Source: Primorskyibacter sedentarius
GTDB lineage: Bacteria; Pseudomonadota; Alphaproteobacteria; Rhodobacterales; Rhodobacteraceae
Reading direction: 5' to 3'
Length of the DNA: 64,000 nt
Assembly (NCBI RefSeq): GCF_004342065.1
Contig: NZ_SLZU01000003.1
Coordinates: 186,001 to 250,000, forward strand
Positions 44,706 to 53,495 of this stretch are shown here, one piece after another. Position 1 is the first letter of the stretch; each line of letters begins with the position of its first letter. The position numbers and the translations under genes are program-made. The notes below the pieces were generated by a model, which worked only from the letters and a program-made list of their open reading frames with translations, was not told the origin of the DNA and made no database searches.

Positions 44706-45212
44706 CTAGTCGATTGCTTCCATCCGGTCGAGTTGCCAGATGCTGCGCGAATAAATCACTTCGGTCCTGTAATCCGCGTTGAGGTCATACGGGTAGACCA
44801 GCCACAGCGGCCCCTTGTCGCGCACCGACATGGTTTCGCCATTCATCCGGTAGGCCACGATGGGGCCGTCTTCTACCGCGTCCGACAGGGGCACCTCTAT
44901 CGCGTAGTCGTTGATGGCCGTGGCGCGCAACGTCTCGCCTTCGATGCCCAGAACTTCCACCAGCACGCTGAGCGGCACGCCCTCGAAGGCAATGGGGCCC
45001 TCGGTCCAGATGGTCGAAGTCTCGAAGCTGTCGCTTTCCAGCGCCTCCAGCATTTCCAGATCGAACTGCGCCGTGCCGTCAGCATTCGTGTTCGCGACAT
45101 TGCCCGAGACGGTCAGGATGACCTTGCCTTCAGGCATGGCGAGGTCCTCGGCCCAGGCAGGGGCGGAGATCACGGTCGAAAGGGCGAAAACGGTAAACAG
45201 CACACGGGTCAT
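44706..45212 (-). CDS. Periplasmic SUOX-fold (oxidoreductase molybdopterin-binding-like) protein lacking cysteine
   Basis: A 168-residue protein with a signal peptide (VFALSTVISAPAWA) and the pattern of the Oxidored_molyb (sulfite oxidase) fold: GVPLSVLVEVLGIEGETLRA, AINDYAIEVPLSD, IVAYRMNGETMSV and GPLWLVYPYD, ending in WQLDRMEAID. It has no cysteine at all, so the Mo-coordinating Cys of sulfite-oxidase-type enzymes is missing and catalysis of that kind is unlikely. Position immediately before the hybrid kinase suggests a sensory partner in the periplasm; that is inference. Confidence 0.8.
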   Translation of the reverse strand: MTRVLFTVFALSTVISAPAWAEDLAMPEGKVILTVSGNVANTNADGTAQFDLEMLEALESDSFETSTIWTEGPIAFEGVPLSVLVEVLGIEGETLRATAINDYAIEVPLSDAVEDGPIVAYRMNGETMSVRDKGPLWLVYPYDLNADYRTEVIYSRSIWQLDRMEAID

Positions 45213-45284
45213 TTCAAGATCCTTCGATGAGAGACCTCATACATGGCATGGACAGCCCGAATCTGCCATGTGGACAGGCGTATA

Positions 45285-45310
45285 GCGGCCTATCCTTTTG
45301 GATAGGCCGC
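45285..45310 (-). terminator. Perfect 11-bp hairpin after galU
   Basis: GCGGCCTATCC (45285-45295), TTTT, GGATAGGCCGC (45300-45310) is a perfect 11-bp stem with a 4-base loop, about 20 bases past the galU stop. There is no T-run on the minus strand, so it may block or stabilise rather than terminate cleanly. Confidence 0.5.
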
Positions 45311-45330
45311 ACCAGCCGTGCCGGGTTGTG

Positions 45331-46218
45331 TCAGGCGACCTGACGTATCCGCGACGTCCGCTGCCGAAGAAACGTGCCCAATTCTTCCTGCAGCTCTGGC
45401 CGGTCAAGCGCGAAGGCCGCCGTGGCCTGAACGAACCCTTGTACCGATCCGCAATCGAAACGCTCGCCCTCGAACCGGTAGCCGGTGACGCCCGTCGTAT
45501 CGACATCCGCGTTGATCGCGTCGGTCAGCTGAAGCTCTCCGCCCGCGCCCGGCCCGAGATTGGCCAGACGGTCAAAGATCGACGCCTCCAGAATATAGCG
45601 GCCGATCACGGCCTTGGTGGAGGGCGCCTTTTCCGGGCGTGGCTTTTCGACCAACCCTGCGGCATGGGCAAGGCGTCCTTCCTCGCGGGCCACATCAAGC
45701 ACACCGTAAGAGGAGGTTTTTGCCAGCGGCACGTCCATCGTGGCGACCATGTGACCACGGTTGTCGGCATGGGCGGCAACCATCTGGGCCAGCGCACCCT
45801 GCGGCGCGCGTATCACATCGTCCGGCAACAGCACTGCAAAAGGTTCGTCCCCGACCAAGCGTTGGGTCAACCGCACAGCGTGGCCCAGGCCCAGCGGGTT
45901 GTTCTGACGGATGAACGACAACGCGCCCTCGCGCATCCGGGTGCGTTCCAGCGCGGCCAATGCATCAGTCTTGCCGCCTGAGACAAGGCGCTGCTCCAGC
46001 GCTGCGGCAGTGTCAAAGTAGTCTTCCAAAGCACCCTTGCCCGCAGCGGTCACAAAGATGAACTCCTCGATGCCAGCCGCGCGCGCCTCGTCCACCGCGT
46101 ATTGAATCAGCGGACGATCCACCAATGGCAGCATTTCCTTCGGGATCGATTTGGTCGCGGGCAGAAAACGGGTGCCCATGCCGGCGACGGGGAATACGGC
46201 TTTGCGGATATGTGTCAT
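45331..46218 (-). CDS. galU: UTP--glucose-1-phosphate uridylyltransferase GalU
   Basis: Makes UDP-glucose from UTP and glucose-1-phosphate for glycans and lipids. The 295-residue protein has the nucleotide motif VFPVAGMGTRFLPATKSIPKE, the LPLVDRPLIQYAVDEA block, LLPDDVI and VEKPRPEKAPS, all standard for bacterial GalU. I chose the ATG at 46218 (MTHIRKAVFPV) with AAAGGA 8 bases before it; the frame runs to 46260 without homology. It lies between the two-component genes, with a hairpin at its 3' end. Confidence 0.96.
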   Translation of the reverse strand: MTHIRKAVFPVAGMGTRFLPATKSIPKEMLPLVDRPLIQYAVDEARAAGIEEFIFVTAAGKGALEDYFDTAAALEQRLVSGGKTDALAALERTRMREGALSFIRQNNPLGLGHAVRLTQRLVGDEPFAVLLPDDVIRAPQGALAQMVAAHADNRGHMVATMDVPLAKTSSYGVLDVAREEGRLAHAAGLVEKPRPEKAPSTKAVIGRYILEASIFDRLANLGPGAGGELQLTDAINADVDTTGVTGYRFEGERFDCGSVQGFVQATAAFALDRPELQEELGTFLRQRTSRIRQVA

Positions 46219-46309
46219 CTCAAGGGTCCTTTCGGAAACAACAGAACTGGTTAAAGGCAAAAACGGGGCGGCAGCAGCGCTGCGTCGTCAGAAGGTCGGC
46301 GCAACACAG

Positions 46310-46423
46310 TCAGGCGCTGCAGGTGGTCTGTCCCATCAGGGTTGTGGCGTGGCATGCACCGGCACCGCAGGGCGTTGTCCGGCCGCGACACACAATGCGG
46401 AGTACAAATTCATCGAACGTCAT
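46310..46423 (-). CDS. Putative 37-residue Cys-rich small protein upstream of galU
   Basis: ATG at 46423 to TGA at 46310. The start MTFDEFVLRIVCR is preceded by a very strong SD (AGGGAGGG, 6 bases spacing). The rest contains Cys at positions 12, 19, 24 and 35 with many Gly, Thr and Ala (TTPCGAGACHATTLMG). It sits 91 bases upstream of galU on the same strand. No family is recognised; it could be a small protein, a leader peptide or chance. Codon use is less GC-rich in third positions than neighbouring genes. Confidence 0.4.
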   Translation of the reverse strand: MTFDEFVLRIVCRGRTTPCGAGACHATTLMGQTTCSA

Positions 46424-46649
46424 CGGACGCCCTCCCTGGCGTGATGCAGACACAAAGGACATGCCGCAGCTGCCTGCTCTACTCAACATAGCGGACGGAC
46501 AACTACACGGGGAGTTTGGGCGCGATCCTCCCTCTTCCGGCGGAGCCACCTATCCGAAAGAGTAGGTTCATTGCCGCAATAGCCGAAATTTAGGGCGTGC
46601 AACGCTTTCGGAGTGGTGATTAATTGGTGCGATAGACAAGGAGACAGCC

Positions 46650-47264
46650 ATGCGCGTTCTGATCGCCGATGACCATGATTTGCTTCGCGATACGCTGGTT
46701 CTGTTTCTGAACAGCCAGGGCAATATCGAAACCAGCACCGCTGCCGATCTTCCTTCGGCCTGTGACCTGATCGAAAAAGAAGCACCCTTCGATCTGGTGA
46801 TGCTGGACCTCAACATGCCGGGGATGAACGGGCTGGAAGGGCTGAAACATGCGCTGAAGCTCAAAGGCGGCCAGCGGGTTGCTTTGCTGTCGGGCGAGGC
46901 GACGCGCGAAATCGTGGAACAGGCGCTGGAGGCAGGGGCCGCAGGTTTCGTGCCCAAGACGCTGTCCGCGAAATCCATGGTCAACGCGGTGAAGTTCATG
47001 GCGATGGGCGAACAATACGCCCCTCTGGATTTCATGACGGCGGTCGAAGAAGAAACCTCGCACCCGCTGGCGGACAAGCTGACACCGCGAGAGTTGCAGA
47101 TGCTCAAGGGGTTGACCGAAGGCAAGTCGAACAAGGAAATCGCCCGCGATCAGGAGATTTCAGAGCCGACGGTCAAGCTTCACATGAAGACGCTCTATCG
47201 CAAGCTGGAGGCGTCGAACCGGACTCAGGCCGCGTTGATCGCACGCGAAGCCGGATTGTTCTGA
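46650..47264 (+). CDS. NarL/FixJ-family response regulator
   Basis: A 204-residue regulator with a receiver domain (ADDHDLLRD acidic pair, Asp in LVMLDLNMPGMNG, Lys in GFVPKTLSAKS) and a LuxR-type helix-turn-helix (LTPRELQMLKGLTEGKSNKE, then EPTVKLHMKTLYRKL). AAGGAG lies 6 bases before the ATG. It has no kinase adjoining; the nearest is the hybrid kinase beyond galU, which ends in an Hpt domain and could be its phosphodonor. A hairpin (7-bp stem, 47276-47297) follows the stop. Confidence 0.93.
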   Translation: MRVLIADDHDLLRDTLVLFLNSQGNIETSTAADLPSACDLIEKEAPFDLVMLDLNMPGMNGLEGLKHALKLKGGQRVALLSGEATREIVEQALEAGAAGFVPKTLSAKSMVNAVKFMAMGEQYAPLDFMTAVEEETSHPLADKLTPRELQMLKGLTEGKSNKEIARDQEISEPTVKLHMKTLYRKLEASNRTQAALIAREAGLF

Positions 47265-47275
47265 CCGCGCCCATC

Positions 47276-47297
47276 GGCTGGCGAACCGCAGCCAGCC
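47276..47297. terminator. Hairpin between convergent regulator and Gfo/Idh genes
   Basis: GGCTGGC (47276-47282) and GCCAGCC (47291-47297) form a 7-bp stem with an 8-base loop in the short space between two convergent genes. No clear T-run on either strand. Confidence 0.4.
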
Positions 47298-47338
47298 TTG
47301 CGAACAGGATCTGTCTTACGGGTGCGGGGCATTTCGGC

Positions 47339-48382
47339 TCAGACCAGAATATCGATTGGCCGCCCCTCGCGAGAGGACCGTTCAATGGCGTCGATCAGCC
47401 GGTGTGAGTGGAGCGCTTCACGCCCCGTCACCATCGGCGCCCTGCCCTGCCGGACGGCGTCGACGAAATCCTCGATCACGGCCTGATGCCACTCGTGCTT
47501 GTTCACCACGGCACCGGTATCCCCTTCCGATCCCGTCACTGTTAGTGCGTCCTCCTGCCTGCCATCGCGCCAGACGACGTCAAGCCTGTCGGTGCCAAGC
47601 CGCATCGACCCGTTTTCGAAATGCAGGGAGATCACCTCTTTGCGCTGCGGGTAGCTGGCTGTGCTCGCGACCAGAGATCCGACCGCGCCCGTGGCAAAAT
47701 GCAGCCCGCCCACGGCGAGATCCTCTGCCTCCATCCGGTGCAGCGGCGTGGTGGCCGTCATTGCGTGGACCCGCGACACCGGGCCGGTCAGGCTAAGCGC
47801 AAGATCGATCGTATGGATCGCCTGTGTCAGCAGCACGCCCCCACCGTCGCGTGCATAGGTGCCGCGCCCCAGTTCCTCGTAATAGGATTGGTCGCGCCAG
47901 AGCGGGGCTGAAATCTCGACATGGCCCAGCCTGCCGAACGCCCCCTCTGCCAGTTTCTGCCGCGCCGCCAGCGAAGGCGCCCGCGCCCGGTGCTGGAATA
48001 CGACGCCCAAAGTCACGCCGGCATCTTCGCAGATTTCAACCACCCGCACCGCTTCCTCCAGCGTGCGCGCGACCGGCTTTTCCAGAAGGATATGTTTGCC
48101 TGCCTTGGCAAGGCGTTCGATCAGATCAATCCGGATGCTGGGCGGGGTCGCCACGATCGCCATCTGGATGTCCGCAGCCTCCGTCACCCGCGACAGGTCG
48201 GATGTGAATTCGGGCCGGTCCCCCTGATAATACTCGGCAAGATATTCCGCGCGTTCCGGATGCCGGGAAAGAACGGCCCGCAACGCGGTGCGATCACTAG
48301 CAGCGGAAAGCGCGGCGACGTGGGTTTTCCCGATCATTCCAGCGCCGATCAGGGCCACCCCCATGCTGTCGTAATTTTCCAT
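47339..48382 (-). CDS. Gfo/Idh/MocA-family NAD(P)-dependent oxidoreductase
   Basis: A 347-residue sugar or inositol-type dehydrogenase. The N-terminal Rossmann motif is GVALIGAGMIGKTHVAALSA, the conserved EKPVARTLEEAVRV segment carries the catalytic Lys (EKP), and the C-terminal alpha/beta domain contains ISAPLWRDQSYYEELGRG and AIHTIDLALSLTG. The ATG at 48382 has GGGGAGG 6 bases upstream; an ATG at 48388 lies directly on that SD. The substrate is unknown and no sugar transporter adjoins. Confidence 0.92.
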   Translation of the reverse strand: MENYDSMGVALIGAGMIGKTHVAALSAASDRTALRAVLSRHPERAEYLAEYYQGDRPEFTSDLSRVTEAADIQMAIVATPPSIRIDLIERLAKAGKHILLEKPVARTLEEAVRVVEICEDAGVTLGVVFQHRARAPSLAARQKLAEGAFGRLGHVEISAPLWRDQSYYEELGRGTYARDGGGVLLTQAIHTIDLALSLTGPVSRVHAMTATTPLHRMEAEDLAVGGLHFATGAVGSLVASTASYPQRKEVISLHFENGSMRLGTDRLDVVWRDGRQEDALTVTGSEGDTGAVVNKHEWHQAVIEDFVDAVRQGRAPMVTGREALHSHRLIDAIERSSREGRPIDILV

Positions 48383-48870
48383 CGGCATCCTCCCCTAACT
48401 TCGCGGCCAAAAGAACAGAATGCGCGCCACGGAACAAGCCTCCGTCTGGCCTGCAATCAAGACTGTCCAGAAGCATCACACGCTATTGCAGAGCGACTTG
48501 CCTACCCGTGCCGGGGATGTGCCTTAACGGTCGAGCAGTTCCTGCGCCGCGCCCGCCATATTCTGGCTGGACCCGCCTTCGCAAATGCCCCACTGGCCTG
48601 TCAGATCTGGCTAAGATAGGTCTTCGGGTGCAGATTGGTCGCACCCCCAGAACGCCAATTTCCTGCTGACGAACGGATGAAAACATGCGGTAATCTGACC
48701 AGACGCTGCTCCGCCGACCTTCGCTTGCGCAAATCCGCAAAGAACCGGCGCCCAGCAGGGCAATACGCCACCATCGACGCTGTGAACACGCCCGCTGGCG
48801 CACCGAAACAGACGCATACCGGACTTCGTCGCACCTGCCGCGATGAAGCCGACCCACCAAAGAGGCCCTG
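48383..48870. other. Intergenic region without a supportable gene
   Basis: A 488-base gap between two divergent genes. On the minus strand around 48520-48660 there are short protein-like fragments in two frames (NLHPKTYLSQI, and DLTGQWGICEGG... ending QELLDR before a stop), which may be the remains of a lost gene's 3' end. I see no promoter pair I would defend. Confidence 0.4.
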
Positions 48871-49860
48871 ATGAGCGATACCCCCATCCCCACCCGATCC
48901 GAGATGCCATTCAGCCGCCTCGCGCATTTCCCCGTCACTTTCTTTGCCTGTGTCATGGGACTGGCCGGGCTGACGCTTGCATTGCACCGGGCCGAGCTCA
49001 GCTTTGGATGGGGGAATACCGCCAGCAGCGCCGCACTCGCCGTGACCCTGATGGTCTTTGTGCTGATCTCCGCCGTGTTCACGATGAAAGCCCTGCGCAA
49101 GACAAAGGACTTTGCGGCCGAATGGCACCATCCGGTGAAACTTGCCTTTTTCCCGGCCATTTCGATCTCCCTGCTGTTGATATCGGCCGCATTGCTGCCA
49201 ATGGCCGAAGGCATCGCCCGCATCGTCTGGCTGGTCGGTGCAACCGCGCAAGGCGCGCTGACGCTGGCGGTGCTGTCGGGCTGGATCGGGCACCGTCCCT
49301 TCCAGCCGATGCATATCTCGCCCGCGTGGTTCATCCCTGCGGTGGGCAACGTGGTCGTGCCGATTGCCGGTATTCCGCTGGGCTTTGCCGAAACCTCGTG
49401 GATGTTCTTCTCTGCCGGGCTGATGTTCTGGCTCGTCCTGCTCACCCTTGTGATGAACCGGCTGATTTTTCACGATCCGCTGCCCGCCCGGCTGTATCCG
49501 ACCTTGGTGATCCTGCTGGCGCCGCCCGCGGTGGCGTTTCTGGGGTGGCTGCAACTCAACGGCGGTGTGCTCGACCCGATGGCACGCGTCCTCTACGGGC
49601 TGACGCTCGTCTTTCTGGGCCTCGTTCTGACACAGGCACCGGGGCTGATCCGGCTGCCATTCGCGATTTCCTGGTGGGCGCTCAGCTTTCCGGTAGCAGG
49701 GCTGACCATCGCCACGCTGCGCTTTGCGGAACTGTCCGGTTCGCGCGCGCACCTGATCGCCGGGTCCATCTTTCTGGCAGCGCTCTGCGTGATCATGGCG
49801 GGCCTTGTCGCGCGGACTGTGCTCGCCATTCTGAGGGACGAGATCTGCCGCCCGGAGTGA
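48871..49860 (+). CDS. SLAC1/TehA-family (TDT) membrane channel or exporter
   Basis: A 329-residue inner-membrane protein with about ten TM helices and the SLAC1/TehA pattern: FPVTFFACVMGLAGLTLA at the N-terminus, SPAWFIPAVGNVVVPIAG in the middle and WWALSFPVAGLTIATLRF near the C-terminus. Members conduct anions or export tellurite-related and dicarboxylate anions; which applies here is unknown. AGAGG lies close before the ATG. An 8-bp GC stem (49862-49869 with 49888-49895) follows the stop and may end the transcript. Confidence 0.9.
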   Translation: MSDTPIPTRSEMPFSRLAHFPVTFFACVMGLAGLTLALHRAELSFGWGNTASSAALAVTLMVFVLISAVFTMKALRKTKDFAAEWHHPVKLAFFPAISISLLLISAALLPMAEGIARIVWLVGATAQGALTLAVLSGWIGHRPFQPMHISPAWFIPAVGNVVVPIAGIPLGFAETSWMFFSAGLMFWLVLLTLVMNRLIFHDPLPARLYPTLVILLAPPAVAFLGWLQLNGGVLDPMARVLYGLTLVFLGLVLTQAPGLIRLPFAISWWALSFPVAGLTIATLRFAELSGSRAHLIAGSIFLAALCVIMAGLVARTVLAILRDEICRPE

Positions 49861-49992
49861 GCGCTGCGCCAAGTGGCGCGCGGGGCTGCGCAGCGATTGC
49901 CGCATCTGAAATCGGTTGTCCCCGACCGCTAAACGTAGATGATCTGAGAACAACCGATTGCCACCAAACCGCTGATCTGAAAGGGCGCGAAG

Positions 49993-51162
49993 ATGTCTTT
50001 GGCTGAAACCCGCACCGCGCGCATCCTCGCCCGGCAGTTGTTCGACGGGGTCGGGGCCACCCCCCTCAGCGACCGCGTGGTCGAGATCACTGAAGGCAGG
50101 GTCTCCGCCATCCGGCCCGCTACCGCGGACGACGCGCGGGGGCAGGACATTACCGAACACGACATCGTGGCGCCGGGGTTCATCGATTTGCAGATCAACG
50201 GCGCGGCCGATGCGCAGTTCAACTTTGCCCCAACTGTCGAGACGCTGAAGACGATGGCAGAGGGTGCGCGTCAGGGGGGCACGGCCCATATCCTGCCCAC
50301 GTTCATCACCGCCCCGGACAAGGATTACCTTCGCGCGATTTCAGCGACCGAAGAGGCGATCAGGACGCGGATTCCGGGCATATTGGGCCTGCATCTTGAA
50401 GGTCCGTTCCTGTCACATGACCGCCCGGGCATTCACGATCCCGCCGCGATCCGCAGCCTGGAAGAGGACGATCTGAGCGCCCTGACCAGCAGCGATCTGG
50501 CGACCTTGCTGCTGACCGTAGCACCCGAGGCCCTGCCCCCCGGCACAATGGAGCGGTTGTCCAACGCTGGGATCCGGGTCTTTGCCGGTCACAGCCAGGC
50601 CACCGCCGATCAGATTGCACAAGCCCAGGCAGAGGGCCTTGTCGGCGTCACACATCTGTTCAACGCCATGTCACAGCTGACGGGCCGGGAACCGGGCGTC
50701 GTGGGCGCGACCTTCGCATCGCAATCGCTTTACGCCGGGATCATCGCCGATGGCCACCATGTCGACTGGCGCAACGTTGCGCTGGCGGCGCGGCTGATGC
50801 CGGACCGCCTGTGCCTCGTGAGCGACGCGATGTTGACCCTTGCGGGCACGCAGACAGGGTTTGAATTGCACGGCGTGGAAATCAGGCTTGAAGACGGGCG
50901 GCTCACGGATCGGGAGGGGCGCCTCGCCGGGGCGCATGTCAGCCTTGTCGAATGCCTGCGCAATGTGGTTGAGCACGCAGGCATCGAACTGGGCACTGCG
51001 CTAAAGATGCTGTCGACGAACCCCGCCCACGCCCTTGGGCTGGAACGCGAACTGGGCCAGCTTGAGGTCGGCAAGCGCGCCTCGATCACCTGCCTGTCGC
51101 GGGACCTGAAGGTGACGGGCGTTTATGTCGATGGGCAGGACTTCAGCCCCGCAGGCAGCTAG
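49993..51162 (+). CDS. nagA: N-acetylglucosamine-6-phosphate deacetylase NagA
   Basis: An amidohydrolase of 389 residues that deacetylates GlcNAc-6-P in amino-sugar recycling. Metal and substrate motifs are present: APGFIDLQINGA, LHLEGPFLSHDRPGIHD, FAGHSQATADQ, THLFNAMSQLTGREPG and the catalytic Asp in LVSDAM. The C-terminus LGLERELGQLEVGKRASI is standard. AAAGGG lies about 7 bases before the ATG. No nagB or nagE is nearby, so it stands alone; it converges with nusB. Confidence 0.95.
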   Translation: MSLAETRTARILARQLFDGVGATPLSDRVVEITEGRVSAIRPATADDARGQDITEHDIVAPGFIDLQINGAADAQFNFAPTVETLKTMAEGARQGGTAHILPTFITAPDKDYLRAISATEEAIRTRIPGILGLHLEGPFLSHDRPGIHDPAAIRSLEEDDLSALTSSDLATLLLTVAPEALPPGTMERLSNAGIRVFAGHSQATADQIAQAQAEGLVGVTHLFNAMSQLTGREPGVVGATFASQSLYAGIIADGHHVDWRNVALAARLMPDRLCLVSDAMLTLAGTQTGFELHGVEIRLEDGRLTDREGRLAGAHVSLVECLRNVVEHAGIELGTALKMLSTNPAHALGLERELGQLEVGKRASITCLSRDLKVTGVYVDGQDFSPAGS

Positions 51163-51192
51163 GCCCTGACAAGCAAGGCGCCACCAGAGGGA

Positions 51193-51675
51193 TCAGAACG
51201 CTTCGGGCCGCGCCTCACGCGCCATGTGATCCAGCACGGCATTGACGAATTTCGCCTCTTTGCCCTCAGGGAAAAAGGCCTGCGCCACGTCCACGAACTC
51301 CACGATCACGACTTTCGGAGGCGTCTCGCCCAGCAAAAGCTCTGCCCCGGCGGCACGGAACAGGGCGCGCAGCGTCGGATCGATCCGCGCGATCGGCCAT
51401 TTGGCCACCAGCGCCCGGTCGGTCATCTGGTCGATGCGGGCCTGATTGTTCACCGCCTCGTCCAGCAGGGCGCGGAAGTGGTCGGGATCCCCGTCCACCA
51501 TCTCATCGCCCTCGTAGACCGCGCCGAAGCGGTGGTCGAGGAATTCCACGCGCACCTGATCCGACGTCTGGCTGGAATGTTCCATCTGGAACAGCGCCTG
51601 AACCGCGTAAAGGCGGCTGGCGGATTTCATCTTGCGGCGTTGGTTGCCCGAAAGGGGCGCGGTGTCAGAGGTCAT
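51193..51675 (-). CDS. nusB: Transcription antitermination protein NusB
   Basis: A 160-residue helical RNA-binding protein that joins NusE at boxA to promote rRNA antitermination. The N-terminal ASRLYAVQALFQMEHS and the C-terminal PPKVVIVEFVDVAQAFFPEG and FVNAVLDHMARE match NusB. It is the last gene of the ribBA-ribH-nusB operon; its ATG overlaps the ribH stop as ATGA. Confidence 0.95.
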   Translation of the reverse strand: MTSDTAPLSGNQRRKMKSASRLYAVQALFQMEHSSQTSDQVRVEFLDHRFGAVYEGDEMVDGDPDHFRALLDEAVNNQARIDQMTDRALVAKWPIARIDPTLRALFRAAGAELLLGETPPKVVIVEFVDVAQAFFPEGKEAKFVNAVLDHMAREARPEAF

Positions 51676-52220
51676 GCGGTCGAAGGGCCCTTGGTTTGGC
51701 CAGCGATCTGGAATTCGTCAGAGGCCGGACGAAACCCGACCCCCTTGCGCTGGCCGCCCCACTTACGGGCGAGCGCGATCAGATGCAAGGCCGCAGCGGC
51801 TGCTCCGCCGCCCTTGTTTTGTGCGGCCGGGTCGGCGCGCACGGCTGCCTGTTCGTGATTTTCCACCGTCAGAATGCCATTGCCGATACAAAGCCCTTGC
51901 AGGCCAAGCAGTTGCAATGCCCGGCTGCTGTCATTGCAAACCGTGTCGTAATGCGTCGTCTCGCCGCGGATCACGCAGCCAAGTGCTACATACCCGTCGA
52001 AATTGCTTTGACGGTCCGCGATGCCGATGGCGGTTGGCACCTCCAAAGCGCCCGGAACCTCGACGGTTTCATGGGTTGCGCCGCACGCCTCGATCTCGGC
52101 CCGCGCCCCGGCAAGCATGCCGTCGGCAATATCGCGGTAATAGGGCGCCACCACGATCAACAGCTTCACCGGACGGTCGAATTCCGGTCGCGGCAAGGTG
52201 TAATGCGATTGTCCAGCCAT
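51672..52220 (-). CDS. ribH: 6,7-dimethyl-8-ribityllumazine synthase RibH
   Basis: Condenses the ribityl pyrimidine with dihydroxybutanone phosphate in riboflavin synthesis. The 182-residue protein shows GALEVPTAIG, ALGCVIRGETTHYDTV and GNGILTVENHEQA, the three conserved blocks of the active site. The C-terminus is extended by about 20 residues (FRPASDEFQIAGQTKGPS). Its ATG overlaps the ribBA stop by one base and its stop overlaps nusB, so all three are coupled. Confidence 0.96.
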   Translation of the reverse strand: MAGQSHYTLPRPEFDRPVKLLIVVAPYYRDIADGMLAGARAEIEACGATHETVEVPGALEVPTAIGIADRQSNFDGYVALGCVIRGETTHYDTVCNDSSRALQLLGLQGLCIGNGILTVENHEQAAVRADPAAQNKGGGAAAAALHLIALARKWGGQRKGVGFRPASDEFQIAGQTKGPSTA

Positions 52221-53344
52221 CAGCCAAGCTCCGATATCTTGTGCGTTCCCGTGATTTCCAACCCGTAGCTTTCCAGCCCGACGATCTTGGGCTTGGGTGA
52301 ATTGGTCAACAGGATCAACTTTGCCAGTCCCAGCGAGGACAGGATCTGCGCGCCCAGCCCGTATTGGCGCAGCGTCTTTGGTGAAACCTCGTCATGGACA
52401 TCCAGCTTCATCGCGGTATCGCGCAACAGAACGACCACACCGCGCCCGGCCTCTGCAACGGCCTGCATGGCGCCGCGAAACTCGTCCGCACGCCCACGCG
52501 GGCCGGTCCCGATCACATCCAGCATCGGGTCCATTGCGTGCATCCGCACCAGAACGGGATCATCACCAGAGATATCTCCCTTGATCAGGACGATATGTTC
52601 GTCGCCATGGGTGCTGTCGGAATAGATCTTCATCTGCCAGTCACCACCGAATTCGCTGGTGATGGTTTCTTCCTTCTGCACGCGCACAAGGTTGTCGTGA
52701 CGGCGGCGATAGGCGATCAGGTCGCTGATCGTGCCGATCTTCAGCCCGTGCCGCTGCGCGAATGCCACCAGTTCCGGCAGGCGCGACATGGTGCCGTCCT
52801 CGTTCATGATTTCGCAGATCACGCCCGAGGGGTTCAAACCGGCAAGCCGGCTGACATCCACCGCAGCCTCTGTATGGCCCGCACGTACCAGCACGCCGCC
52901 TTCGCGCGCACGCAGCGGAAAGACATGGCCCGGCGTGGCAATGTCCTGTGCGCCCTTTGATCCGTCGATTGCCACGGCGATCGTCCGGGCCCGGTCGGCC
53001 GCCGAAATCCCAGTGGTCACGCCCTCGCGCGCCTCGATCGAAATGGTGAAGGCGGTTTCGTGGCGCGACGAATTGTTGGTGCTCATGAGCTGAAGGCCCA
53101 ACTGCTCGATCCGTGTGGGCGTCAGTGACAGGCAGATAAGGCCGCGCCCGTGGGTCGCCATGAAGTTGATCGCATCCGGCGTGGCCATCTGCGCGGGGAT
53201 CACAAGGTCGCCTTCGTTTTCGCGGTCTTCGTGGTCCACCAGAATGAACATGCGCCCGTTGCGCGCGTCATCGACAATTTCCTCGATGGATGAAATCGCG
53301 TCGCGCCAATTCTCTTCGACGGGTCCGGGTTCGTTGTAACTCAT
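52220..53344 (-). CDS. ribB: 3,4-dihydroxy-2-butanone 4-phosphate synthase with degenerate GTP cyclohydrolase II domain
   Basis: A 374-residue RibBA-shaped protein. The N-terminal DHBP synthase domain (about 1-210) has [36 protein letters not shown] and [16 protein letters not shown], and should make DHBP from ribulose-5-P. The C-terminal part aligns with GTP cyclohydrolase II but has no cysteine, so the three-Cys zinc site (CLTGDVFGS/RCDCG in true enzymes) is gone; the matching stretch is [16 protein letters not shown]. The second domain is probably inactive or structural, as in a known subset of proteobacterial proteins. First gene of the operon. Confidence 0.92.
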   Translation of the reverse strand: MSYNEPGPVEENWRDAISSIEEIVDDARNGRMFILVDHEDRENEGDLVIPAQMATPDAINFMATHGRGLICLSLTPTRIEQLGLQLMSTNNSSRHETAFTISIEAREGVTTGISAADRARTIAVAIDGSKGAQDIATPGHVFPLRAREGGVLVRAGHTEAAVDVSRLAGLNPSGVICEIMNEDGTMSRLPELVAFAQRHGLKIGTISDLIAYRRRHDNLVRVQKEETITSEFGGDWQMKIYSDSTHGDEHIVLIKGDISGDDPVLVRMHAMDPMLDVIGTGPRGRADEFRGAMQAVAEAGRGVVVLLRDTAMKLDVHDEVSPKTLRQYGLGAQILSSLGLAKLILLTNSPKPKIVGLESYGLEITGTHKISELG

Positions 53345-53495
53345 GAGCAGCCCCTTTGCATGTTGCCCCGCAGATAATTGACCGCGCGGGGTTTGACCAG
53401 AGCCTGCCGGAACATCATGCGAAGCTCAGCAGCTCAGGCGGCCCAACCACGCAGACCCGCAAAGACCCTCGTCGCCGTTGCGCGCCCGAAATGGA

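Noticed and set aside
46125-46565. 146-codon plus-strand frame across the galU start and upstream gap
   Set aside because: No SD, mixed composition, antisense to galU and to the strong-SD small ORF.
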